The notes below the pieces were generated by a model. That model saw only the letters and a program-made list of their open reading frames with translations. It ran no database searches and was not told where the DNA came from. The position numbers and the translations under genes were made by a program. Below are positions 34,185 through 41,306 of a stretch of DNA of 56,427 bases, in pieces (the first letter of the stretch is position 1; each line of letters begins with the position of its first letter). This stretch comes from Prevotellaceae bacterium UBA1710. Lineage in GTDB: Bacteria > Bacteroidota > Bacteroidia > Bacteroidales > Bacteroidaceae. The DNA lies in contig DCJC01000042.1 in NCBI GenBank assembly GCA_002317355.1, positions 47,373 to 103,799 on the forward strand. The letters run 5' to 3'.

Positions 34185-34280
34185 TTCTGCTATATAGAGG
34201 TTTCTCTTTCTCCTCCCATATAGTTCCTATATGCCTCCCATGTAAAAACAATTGAGAACCGTATAAAATCACTTGATTTA

Positions 34281-34311
34281 TTGGAGAATTAAGAAATAAT
34301 ATGTACTTTTG
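34281..34311 (+). promoter_or_regulatory. Promoter of secreted protein gene
   Basis: TTG at 34281-34283, a 20-bp spacer and TACTTTTG at 34304-34311. It excludes the upstream ATG at 34301 as a start, because that ATG overlaps the -7 box. Confidence 0.65.
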
Positions 34312-34336
34312 CAAGAGTAACATAAAATCAACAAAC

Positions 34337-34915
34337 ATGAGACTCTTTTTTATCTTTCTGTGTTCATTGTCAATTCAACTGTCATATGCACAATTTCATA
34401 TTGGCAAGATAGCAAATAGCAATAGCCCACTTCCCCCATTAAAAATTCAACATTATAGAGATTCGTACTATCCATCAAGAGTTTTCGACTTGGTCCGTGT
34501 AGAGGGGAAATATAGAATTTACAATATACATATAGTGTATTTGGATTCTACATCTACCCCAAAGTTGAGAACAGTCCAAGTTAAGATTCCAAAGAAATTC
34601 AAAGAGACAGATTGTTTTGTAAATCCTAATAGTATTCGTTATACATTTAAAAACAAGTCCAGAAGAATAATAGTGACAGCTCCTGCTATTGAACAGGATT
34701 CTCTTGCTAAATATTCCCACAGCGTATTATATACTTATCCGTTTGATTTTTCTAAATATCAATGGATAAACGAATATACAGGAAATTATGATGAAAATCG
34801 TTATATTGGCGCTATTCAAAGCGGTTCACTTCATGTGTTCTTTTGCAACTTTAAACGTAAACAAAAAGAAGAATTCGAAGATACACTACAGAAATTATTT
34901 AAAATTGGCGAGTGA
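34337..34915 (+). CDS. Secreted protein of unknown function
   Basis: A 192-residue protein with a signal peptide (MRLFFIFLCSLSIQLSYAQ, cleavage near residue 19) and no lipobox, so periplasmic or secreted. The rest is rich in beta-forming, aromatic and charged residues (KYRIYNIHIVYL, LHVFFCNF) without a motif I recognise. Its base composition is A/T-richer than the housekeeping genes nearby, it has its own promoter, and it borders the palindrome island, so it looks like accessory cargo. Confidence 0.75.
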   Translation: MRLFFIFLCSLSIQLSYAQFHIGKIANSNSPLPPLKIQHYRDSYYPSRVFDLVRVEGKYRIYNIHIVYLDSTSTPKLRTVQVKIPKKFKETDCFVNPNSIRYTFKNKSRRIIVTAPAIEQDSLAKYSHSVLYTYPFDFSKYQWINEYTGNYDENRYIGAIQSGSLHVFFCNFKRKQKEEFEDTLQKLFKIGE

Positions 34916-35006
34916 ACATGAAATCTCGCGAATAATCTTTGATACACCTTTAGGCATGGGTATCGTTTTACTGACACCAGTAAAATGATCTATTACAAGT
35001 GTTTCT

Positions 35007-35269
35007 TTTTTTAGAATTTTGTCGCAAACACATACATGGTGGGGTAAATGGGCTTTAACCATACTAATAATCAATGAGTTAAGAGCATGTACGTGTTTAT
35101 CGAAGTCGTACATGAGTCATACATGGTCGTACATGCTTTATGTACGTGTCATGTACGACTCATGTATGTGTTTGAGCAACACGTACATGGTACTAAAATA
35201 CTTGTTAGTCAATTCGTTACGCCCCTAAAAATGCCACCATGTACGTGTTTGCGACAAAATTCTAAAAAA
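35007..35269. repeat. 263-bp nested palindrome P1 (TACATG element)
   Basis: Outer arms 35007-35042 and 35234-35269 match at 35 of 36 positions. Inside, perfectly ordered, are 35086-35097 with 35178-35189 (12 bp perfect), 35107-35125 with 35150-35168 (17 of 19 plus a wobble) and 35128-35134 with 35140-35146 (7 bp). The hexamer TACATG or CATGTA occurs nine times. The whole element can fold as one long hairpin. No open frame spans it. Confidence 0.9.
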
Positions 35270-35270
35270 T

Positions 35271-35330
35271 TATATCGAAAGAGAACGGTAAACTGCCAAT
35301 ACTAAATTTCCTCAGAAAAAAACTTTTTAT
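35271..35330 (+). repeat. 60-bp dispersed repeat R3, copy 2
   Basis: Matches 6546-6605 from TATATCGAAAG to CTCAGAAAAAA. It starts one base after the right arm of the palindrome. Confidence 0.6.
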
Positions 35331-35396
35331 GTGAAGTGACGAATAAAAGACGACATCAGCGCAGTAATGCCACGATGTTGACCTTGTTCTTTGTTA
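35326..35396 (+). pseudogene. Shortened copy of the small RNA
   Basis: TTATGTGAAGTGACGAA (as at 36253) is joined directly to CGACATCAGCGCAG and the right terminator arm CTTGTTCTTTGTT (as at 36386-36431). About 110 bases in the middle, including the left terminator arm, are missing. It therefore cannot form the terminator and looks like a deletion derivative. Confidence 0.6.
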
Positions 35397-35423
35397 TGGT
35401 TCCTATGTAGTTCCCATTTGGTT

Positions 35424-35625
35424 CCCATGTAGTTCCTATGTGATTCCTATGTAAGTCCCATTTTCCTCCTATGCAAACGCTCAAATGGATATGCTTTGTT
35501 GGGTTTATAGCGAGGGCAGAGCGAAGGCATAACGAAGGATCAGCGAAGGCAGAGAAGAAGCACGGTTGCTTTCGCCATTAAAAGAAACAAAAGAAAACAG
35601 GCGAAAACCAAATAAAACAATTGTA
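35424..35625 (+). repeat. Dispersed repeat R1, copy B
   Basis: Contains the 169-bp core (35440-35608) shared with 6798-6966, and extends further with 54355-54553 (left CCCATGTAGTTCCTATG, right AAATAAAACAATTGT). Confidence 0.85.
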
Positions 35626-35641
35626 TCCTAACGTCAGTTCG

Positions 35642-35760
35642 ACGAATTTCTATTCCTCAATGTGAATGTGCACCTTTGGTGCCTGAACTGACAATAATTC
35701 TCCACGAAGTGCCTGAGCCCAAGCGAAGAATTATTGTCAGTTAAAAGCAGCTTGCTGCCA
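35642..35760. repeat. Insert between R1 and R2 with nested inverted repeats
   Basis: GTCAGTTC pairs with GAACTGAC, and CTGACAATAATTCT pairs perfectly with AGAATTATTGTCAG. The corresponding place in the 54.5-kb island lacks this segment, with R1 joined almost directly to R2. This is therefore an extra module inserted between them. Confidence 0.6.
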
Positions 35761-35790
35761 ACAGATTTGAATTCATTGAACTCGCGTTAA

Positions 35791-35902
35791 CCTCTATGTT
35801 TTTTGATGTTCGTAGATGTTGAGGAGCAAAGCGACGACGTTACTAATAGTCGCCTGACGGCTCAACATATATAAACATATACGAACATCAATCAACATTT
35901 TC
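35791..35902. repeat. 112-bp hairpin repeat R2, copy 1
   Basis: Same length as 54556-54667 and mostly identical. The ends pair (GATGTTCGTA with TACGAACATC), then ATGTTGAG with CTCAACAT, then GCGAC with GTCGC. In copy 2 the outer stem reads GAATGTTTATAG instead, only partly preserving pairing. Confidence 0.75.
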
Positions 35903-36098
35903 TACAATAGGAAACTGTCTTACCCGTAAAAAGTTGAATAATTTTTTACTTATCCCTGTCTAATGTTGAGCATACAAACTCTATGTGATTATATAAAAAT
36001 ATTATTTATGTGTGCGATAACGCTTTCCTGATTTTATGACGAAACGTCAAAGTTGTTGCTTTTGTAATTTATTGATATTGAATACTGTTTACAAATAT

Positions 36099-36180
36099 GC
36101 AACATGGTTTGCGATATATTTTTATGTCTTGTTGCACTATTGCGCAAATGCAAAAAGTGTAGCATGGTATAAATCGCAAA
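36099..36180. promoter_or_regulatory. Operator-like region upstream of the small RNA
   Basis: TTTGCGAT (36108-36115) and ATCGCAAA (36173-36180) form an inverted repeat, with AACATGGTTT and AGCATGGTAT as a near direct repeat beside them. A second inverted pair (TTGC with GCAA) lies between. It ends about 20 bp before the -33 element of the small RNA promoter. Confidence 0.4.
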
Positions 36181-36199
36181 CTTTATGAAACACGATTTC

Positions 36200-36230
36200 T
36201 TGCGAGGTTAATATTTTCTTTATACCTTTG
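36200..36230 (+). promoter_or_regulatory. Promoter of probable small RNA
   Basis: TTG at 36200-36202, a 20-bp spacer and TACCTTTG at 36223-36230, with transcription expected near 36236. No reading frame follows. Confidence 0.7.
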
Positions 36231-36235
36231 CACTC

Positions 36236-36440
36236 GGAAATAAGTGTAAGATTTATGTGAAGTGACGAACAAAGACGGTCACTCAACATTGTGAAAACTG
36301 AAATTTGATTTAGGGGAATATCTCGACGGAATTAGCTAAGAAGGTAATTACAGATTGTATTAAAAGGGATTAACAAAGAACAAGGTCGACATCAGCGCAG
36401 CAATGCTACGATGTTGACCTTGTTCTTTGTTTTCCTGTCA
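36236..36440 (+). ncRNA. Probable small RNA of about 200 nt
   Basis: A complete promoter is followed by about 200 bases without a usable reading frame, ending in a strong terminator: a 16-bp perfect stem (36372-36387 with 36416-36431) with a further inner stem (ACATC with GATGT) and a T-rich tail. A 5' hairpin AGTGAC/GTCACT (36261-36283) adds structure. The longest ATG is followed at once by a stop. A shortened copy lies 900 bp upstream. I cannot assign it to a known RNA family; 6S RNA is one possibility to test. Confidence 0.65.
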
Positions 36441-36556
36441 GTTCTTTTGTGTTTAAAAAACAAATAAAGCAAGATGATATAAGAGAAATATCTAACTTGA
36501 ATTATTAATTGTAGTATGAATAATGAAGGTAAGAATCATGCCACTTGTGTTGGAAC

Positions 36557-36608
36557 TGAGTATATTTGAAATAAAATATAATTGAGTATATTTGAAATAA
36601 AATATAAT
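36557..36608 (+). repeat. 26-bp perfect tandem duplication
   Basis: TGAGTATATTTGAAATAAAA plus six more bases is present twice head to tail (36557-36582 and 36583-36608). A/T-rich, just upstream of the next promoter. Confidence 0.85.
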
Positions 36609-36636
36609 AGGGATTAGAAATTAATTGTGAAATAAT

Positions 36637-36666
36637 TTGTGTAATTCTGGAATTTTATTAATTTTG
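36637..36666 (+). promoter_or_regulatory. Promoter of 36.7-kb lipoprotein gene
   Basis: TTG at 36637-36639, a 19-bp spacer and TAATTTTG at 36659-36666. The ATG is at 36676, so the leader should be only about 5 nt. Confidence 0.6.
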
Positions 36667-36675
36667 CAATCAGAT

Positions 36676-37233
36676 ATGATGCGCTCCATAACAAAGATGA
36701 TAGTAACGGTATGTTTGTTCATTAGCTTTATTAGTTGTGGGCAAAGACAGGAGGAGGCAGTACGTGAGTATAGCGTGGTGCAGGTGGACTCCGTGACGTG
36801 CCAGTACCGATGTGCTATAGGCGAGGGAGTGCTGCGACTTGTCTCGCTGACTGACTCGACTAATCGTATTGAGCATGTCAAAGGAGATAGCATAGTGGAT
36901 ATGTGGGCGCTGAATTATCCGGTTTATCGCTTCACTTGTGGAGATATGACGGGTGATTCTATTCCTGAGGTGCTTGTGGGCACTATCAAAACTACAAAAT
37001 ACAGGCATAGCAAGGATAGGCGATTGTTTATCTTCCATCTATACAAAGGTCGCTTCATCAGACCACTTTGGCTTGGCTCTAGAGTGGGTAGTCCACTGAT
37101 CGACTTTGAGGTGATGACCGACACCGTGCCTAATCTGGTTCACACGTGGGAGCGGAAAAAGGATGGTGACACGATAGAGATTCTATACAGATATAAAGGG
37201 TTTGGGTTGAAGTATTATAATAACGGCCCTTAA
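36676..37233 (+). CDS. Lipoprotein of unknown function
   Basis: A 185-residue predicted lipoprotein: a hydrophobic signal (KMIVTVCLFISFISC) with the cysteine at about residue 22. The mature part has the phrase CGDMTGDSIPEVLVGTI, reminiscent of FG-GAP/VCBS calcium-binding blades (DxTGDxxPE), so a beta-propeller fragment or periplasmic sensor is possible. The frame starting with TTG at 36637 is rejected because it overlaps the promoter. No partner gene is evident. Confidence 0.75.
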   Translation: MMRSITKMIVTVCLFISFISCGQRQEEAVREYSVVQVDSVTCQYRCAIGEGVLRLVSLTDSTNRIEHVKGDSIVDMWALNYPVYRFTCGDMTGDSIPEVLVGTIKTTKYRHSKDRRLFIFHLYKGRFIRPLWLGSRVGSPLIDFEVMTDTVPNLVHTWERKKDGDTIEILYRYKGFGLKYYNNGP

Positions 37234-37611
37234 GGTAGTCCCTCACCCGCCCTTGATACACCAAGTCCTCTAAGGCGAACGAGGCATTCATAGGATGTTG
37301 ACAACATCCGACCGAAGTGAGGGGAGGCAGACCTCCTCTGCCGACGGTGGGGGAAATAGCTTAGGATAGGGTGGAAACCCTATTTACCAATGCTATCCGT
37401 TGTAAGAACCCGGTATGAAGTCCGATATTGATAATATCGGAGTATGTGTCAGTGACATAATTCCATGTCTTAAACGATTATATATGAAAATATGTCGTCC
37501 TTACAGGACTTTATGTAGATGTAACTGCCTGAAAGATAGGGTTTCCACCCTATCCTAAACTATGTCACCCTTTCAGGGTTAAGGGTAGTAAACATAAGTT
37601 ATTGTAGCATT
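37234..37611. repeat. Intergenic repeat cluster (378 bp)
   Basis: A 21-bp perfect inverted repeat containing AGGATAGGGTGGAAACCCTA (about 37362-37382 with 37539-37559) encloses an inverted copy of the 33-nt hairpin module (37418-37450). On its left is a GC-rich segment with CCCTCACCCGCCCTTGATAC, a hairpin GGATGTTGACAACATCC and GAGGGGAGGCAGACCTCC. No gene or clear promoter was seen. Confidence 0.7.
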
Positions 37612-40047
37612 ATGAAAAAATCTATTATACTTGCAGCTTTTGCTGCTTTGCTTATGGTTTCTTGTGCTGATCGCAAGGGATCGCCTGAAGAGGCAGTGGA
37701 ACTGATTAATGTGGAGTTTAATCCACATTCATTTTTGGTGACTGACAGTCTCTTGCCAAGAGAGATTGACCTCAAAATGGACATAAGTGACATGACGATG
37801 ATGGAGCTTCGACTGCTTCGTCACTATCCTTATGCCCTTAAGGGTGTGTGGTTTATGGAGAGCGATATCAATCAGTTTTTCCTTTCGAAGACCAACTGGT
37901 ATTATAGTCGTTGCTGTGACTATCTGGAAAAGCATGATTTTGATCCACTCCTCGATTTCAATAAGGCTAACATCTCCAAGGAAGAGAGGGGATTCATTAT
38001 GCGTATTGATGCGCGTATTGCAGACCTGAAGAAACTGCAGATAAGCGATGTGGATGGCCTTAAGCTTTCCAATCCTGCCATGACAGTGAATATGTTCCAA
38101 CTGGAGGAATATGACAAGAAACTGCTGGGACATCTGGCTCATCATAACTTTGCCATCTTCCCTACGAAATATGAACAGCTATTTAATGTATATGAGGAAA
38201 ATGAATATAAAAAGCTTCCGAACTACATCACCACAGACTTGTTTCTTCAGGCATACCACATGTATTTCTCCTATGTGCTGAAATCGCTTGAGAAACATAG
38301 TTTCGTGCCTCGTATCAGTGCCATGAACGTGGCTATGTACAAGAAGGCGATGGAGATAGCTGCAAGCGCTTCCGATGCGGAGGTAAAAGATCTTGCAGAG
38401 TTTAATGCCGCATATTTCTCTGTAGCCAACGAGCTGCTCACTGGCGTTCATCTTGAGGTGCCGGAGTCATATCGTGATAAGGCAGCTATGGAAATTTCGA
38501 ATATATTCGGCTATAAGGCAACCATGTCTCCTATGATGAGTAAGGCGATAACATTTAACTATGACCTCTTCAAACCTCGCGGGCATTATACACGTAGTGA
38601 GGAGGCAGAGCGCTATTTCAGGGCGATGATGTGGCTTCAGACATTCACCTTCTGCGGTGAGCAGAAAGTGCCTGTAAAGCAGACAGCCATGATGGCGTAT
38701 CTGCTGAACAGCATTGACAAGAATGTGGCAAAGGAAGGAGTGGGCGTATATAAGACTCTTGACTTCCTGATGGGTGAACCAGATAATGTTGCCGTGATTG
38801 ATGTGGCTGACTATCTCGCATCAAACAAGGTGGATGGTATTACCAAACTGATGGAATCTTCTACCTTGAATGGTATCAATGCAAAGCTTGGTTCGTTGTT
38901 CAAGACACACAACCGTATTACTTCAAAGATTGCGGAGAAGAGCAGCTCAGGCAAGGATTGTGAGAACAAGGTGAACTTCATGCCTCAGAGATATACGCCT
39001 GATGCGTATGTGTTGAGTCGTATGTTTGATGAGAAAGCCAACTCAGAGGTGCCTTTCCCTCGCGGGCTTCATGTATTCTCGGCGTTCGGTGTGGATGCTG
39101 CTGACAGAATCAATGAAGGCTACTATCAGGATGCCGACAACTGGAAAGGCTATGCTGACGAGATGAAGAAGGTAAAGGCAAAGATGAGCAAGTTTGCTGA
39201 CTGGGATAAGTCAATGTATAATAAGTGGATGGAGTGTCTTGTTCAGCTTCAGAAACCAAACAAGGACTATCCTGACTATATGAAGACCTCGTCGTGGGAA
39301 CGAAAGAATATGAATACGGCGCTTGCTTCTTGGGCTGAGTTGAAGCACGATGCTATATTGTATGCTGAGCAGCCTATCTGTGCAGAGTGTGGTGGAGGCG
39401 AGGAATTCCCTGAACCTATCGTAGTGGGCTATGTAGAGCCAAACCTTAGTTTCTGGCAGAAGATGAAGGAGATGCTTAAGTTGACGCGTACGCTGCTGAC
39501 TCTGAACGGTTTTATGACAGAAGACCTGGATGGCAAGACTACTTCGCTTGAGGAATATATGGATTTCTGCATCAAGGTGTCGAAGAAGGAGTTGGAAGGC
39601 AAGTCGCTCTCAGAGGAGGAATATGCACATATCGAGCGTATGGGCAGTTCGGTGGAATGGTACACTTTGGGCGTTATAGATCCAGATATGGAATTGTCAG
39701 ACTGGTCAGATCTGAAAGGTTCAGACCGTTCCATTGCCCTTGTGTCGGATGTGTTCACACGCAATGTGCTTGGTTGCAAGAAATGCGGTGTGCTTTCTGA
39801 GGCAACAGGTAATGCAGATGCAATCTATGTCAATGTCTTGATTGATGGAAAGATTTACATCATGAGAGGTGCGGTGTTCAGCTATTATGAGTTTGTGAAT
39901 CCTCTTGACACCCGCTATACGGATGAGGAGTGGCAGAAACTATTGGATACTGGTAAGGCTCCTGCACGAATTGAGTGGATGGAACCTCTGATTATCGATA
40001 AGGCGCCAAAGACAGATGAAAAGACATTCTATAGCTCTGGGTGTTAG
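37612..40047 (+). CDS. DUF3160-family lipoprotein with YARHG-like N-terminus
   Basis: An 811-residue predicted lipoprotein (lipobox LMVSC at residue 19). Residues about 60-100 resemble a YARHG extracellular domain (ELRLLRHYPYALKG then FLSKTNWYY). Most of the rest is the DUF3160 domain, with the typical NFAIFPTKYEQLFNVYEEN, LPNYITTDLFLQAYHMYF and SFVLxRMF-like phrases (DAYVLSRMFDEK). The function of DUF3160 is unknown. Cysteine pairs (CAECGGG, CKKCG) near the C-terminus may form disulfides. Its last few codons lie in a heptamer-like repeat and it overlaps the capA start by 32 bp. Confidence 0.85.
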   Translation: MKKSIILAAFAALLMVSCADRKGSPEEAVELINVEFNPHSFLVTDSLLPREIDLKMDISDMTMMELRLLRHYPYALKGVWFMESDINQFFLSKTNWYYSRCCDYLEKHDFDPLLDFNKANISKEERGFIMRIDARIADLKKLQISDVDGLKLSNPAMTVNMFQLEEYDKKLLGHLAHHNFAIFPTKYEQLFNVYEENEYKKLPNYITTDLFLQAYHMYFSYVLKSLEKHSFVPRISAMNVAMYKKAMEIAASASDAEVKDLAEFNAAYFSVANELLTGVHLEVPESYRDKAAMEISNIFGYKATMSPMMSKAITFNYDLFKPRGHYTRSEEAERYFRAMMWLQTFTFCGEQKVPVKQTAMMAYLLNSIDKNVAKEGVGVYKTLDFLMGEPDNVAVIDVADYLASNKVDGITKLMESSTLNGINAKLGSLFKTHNRITSKIAEKSSSGKDCENKVNFMPQRYTPDAYVLSRMFDEKANSEVPFPRGLHVFSAFGVDAADRINEGYYQDADNWKGYADEMKKVKAKMSKFADWDKSMYNKWMECLVQLQKPNKDYPDYMKTSSWERKNMNTALASWAELKHDAILYAEQPICAECGGGEEFPEPIVVGYVEPNLSFWQKMKEMLKLTRTLLTLNGFMTEDLDGKTTSLEEYMDFCIKVSKKELEGKSLSEEEYAHIERMGSSVEWYTLGVIDPDMELSDWSDLKGSDRSIALVSDVFTRNVLGCKKCGVLSEATGNADAIYVNVLIDGKIYIMRGAVFSYYEFVNPLDTRYTDEEWQKLLDTGKAPARIEWMEPLIIDKAPKTDEKTFYSSGC

Positions 40048-40978
40048 GAGTTGGGTGATAGGTGTTAGGTGTTGGGTGATGGGTGTTTGCTGTTTGCTGA
40101 TAGGTTGTTCGCCTTCTGTATCTGACACATCTTCCCTCACTATTCTCTTCACGGGCGATGTACTGCTTGATCGTGGTGTGCGTCCTGTGGCAGAGCATAA
40201 GGGCATAGGGTATATCTTTGAAGAGGTATCGCCGATATTCAGGGAGGCTGATGCTGTGATGATAAATCTTGAATGCCCGCTTACCGATACTGTTTCGCCT
40301 GTCAGCAAGAAGTTCATTTTCAGGGCGGATGCACGTTGGGCAAATGACTTGAAGTCGGCTGGCATTACGCATGCAGCCATGGCAAATAACCATACCAATG
40401 ATCAGGGAAGGAGAGGACTGCAGGCAACGGCTCAGCATCTGCAGGAAGCGGGCATTAGGCCTGTAGGCTATGGTCGTAATTTCAAGGAGCAGATAACTCC
40501 AGTACTGATTGAGAAATATGGTATTAGTGTGGCGGTCTTTAATGCTACCACGCTCATCATTGAGAACTGGGTAAGAATTGATGATAAGCCTGGTATCGCA
40601 CAGCCTACGGAAGAAGAACTTGTAGAGGCGGTTACACGCTATCGTCGTAAGCATCCTAATACACGAATTGTAGTTGTGCTTCATTGGGGATCGGAGTTTA
40701 AGTTTCGCCCTAACATCCGTCAGCGAGCACTTGCCCATAAGCTTTCACAAGCAGGTGTAGATGCTATCATAGGGCATCATCCGCATGTGCTGCAGCCTAT
40801 GGAAATGATAGGTCAGATGCCTGTCTTCTATAGCATCGGTAACTTTGTGTTTGATCAGAAAGCAAAAGAGGCAAGGGAATCAATGATAGCCCGCCTCACC
40901 TTCAAAAGTGACGGAAGCATTGAAGCGGATTCGATAGCAGTGGAGATAGATAAAGGGAGACCTCTCCCTATTGAGTGA
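40016..40978 (+). CDS. CapA-family metallophosphatase-like lipoprotein
   Basis: A 320-residue protein of the CapA/PgsA (PGA_cap) family, linked in other bacteria to poly-gamma-glutamate or capsule handling, with a calcineurin-like fold. Motifs are LFTGDVLLDRG, INLECPLTD, AMANNHTNDQG, VVLHWGSEF and GHHPHVLQP. The N-terminus (ALGVRSWVIGVRC, then CLLIGC) is a lipoprotein signal with cysteine about residue 31. It is encoded by a heptamer-like DNA repeat. No later ATG gives a workable signal. Capsule genes are not nearby. Confidence 0.85.
   Translation: MKRHSIALGVRSWVIGVRCWVMGVCCLLIGCSPSVSDTSSLTILFTGDVLLDRGVRPVAEHKGIGYIFEEVSPIFREADAVMINLECPLTDTVSPVSKKFIFRADARWANDLKSAGITHAAMANNHTNDQGRRGLQATAQHLQEAGIRPVGYGRNFKEQITPVLIEKYGISVAVFNATTLIIENWVRIDDKPGIAQPTEEELVEAVTRYRRKHPNTRIVVVLHWGSEFKFRPNIRQRALAHKLSQAGVDAIIGHHPHVLQPMEMIGQMPVFYSIGNFVFDQKAKEARESMIARLTFKSDGSIEADSIAVEIDKGRPLPIE
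40037..40110 (+). repeat. GGTGTTAGGTGTTGG repeat encoding a signal peptide
   Basis: Imperfect 7-base-like units (GGTGTTA, GGAGTTGGGTGATA, GGTGTTGGGTGATG) cover the last codons of the DUF3160 gene and codons 8-31 of capA. In the capA frame they read as hydrophobic Gly/Val/Trp/Cys residues that form the lipoprotein signal. Confidence 0.75.
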
Positions 40979-41103
40979 AGAGTGAAAAACGAAGAGTGAA
41001 GAATTTGAGTTACGCTTAACCATTTATTGGCCATCAGCGAAAATTACAAACTCAAATTCTTCACTCTTAACTATTCATTCTTCGTTAATTTTCATTCTTC
41101 ATC
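40973..41103. repeat. Decayed GAAGAGTGAA inverted repeat
   Basis: A perfect 19-bp core (AGAGTGAAGAATTTGAGTT and its complement) with longer imperfect arms. It is the same family as 8861-8972. The left arm includes the capA stop codon and the right arm encodes the last residues (MMKNEN) of the convergent small gene. Confidence 0.7.
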
Positions 41104-41306
41104 ATCTCGTAAACATAGGCAGGGCTTTGGACATAAAGTTCACCTTCGGGTATTTGAAGAAGTTTTATTGTTTGTGAGCGATATACTCTATCCATTGCTT
41201 GTTCTAAGGTGAAAGAATCATCCTCAATAAGATATTGTACCATCTTATCGATAGTGTTAGAGATGAGATATTCTCTTATTTGCTCTTTTGTTGGCTGAGA
41301 TTTCAT
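41085..41306 (-). CDS. Small protein, third gene of DUF3990 operon
   Basis: A 73-residue acidic helical protein (IDKMVQYLIEDDSFTLEQAMD, then VYRSQTIKLLQ and YVQSPAYVYEMM). I recall small proteins of this kind next to DUF3990 genes in Bacteroidota but know no assigned function. Its ATG overlaps the stop codon of the DUF3990 gene by four bases, so translation is coupled. It is a good candidate for an antitoxin or chaperone of the enzyme. Its last codons are formed by a dispersed repeat. Confidence 0.75.
   Translation of the reverse strand: MKSQPTKEQIREYLISNTIDKMVQYLIEDDSFTLEQAMDRVYRSQTIKLLQIPEGELYVQSPAYVYEMMKNEN

Larger units (their letters stand above)
34916..36658. other. Intergenic repeat island 2 (1.7 kb)
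   Basis: No protein gene is supportable here. In order it holds a 263-bp nested palindrome (35007-35269), repeat R3 (35271-35330), a shortened copy of the small RNA (35326-35396), repeat R1 copy B (35424-35625), nested inverted repeats (35642-35760), repeat R2 (35791-35902), an operator-like region (36099-36180), a probable small RNA gene (36200-36440) and a 26-bp tandem duplication (36557-36608). Confidence 0.75.

Noticed and set aside
34895..35113. A 72-codon minus-strand frame crossing the left arm of the 35-kb palindrome
   Set aside because: It overlaps the end of the secreted-protein gene and enters the palindrome. There is no promoter and no family I recognise. It could be a fragment of an element-borne gene, but nothing supports this.
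35007..35269. CRISPR array or integron attC site
   Set aside because: The repeated words are not evenly spaced and alternate in orientation, with no spacers or cas genes. There is no attC core or integrase nearby.
35007..35269. Retron msr-msd locus
   Set aside because: A long hairpin-forming non-coding region is present, but no reverse transcriptase gene lies on either side.
36637..36675. TTG start for the 36.7-kb lipoprotein
   Set aside because: It coincides with the -33 TTG and passes through the -7 box. The ATG at 36676 gives a proper lipoprotein signal.
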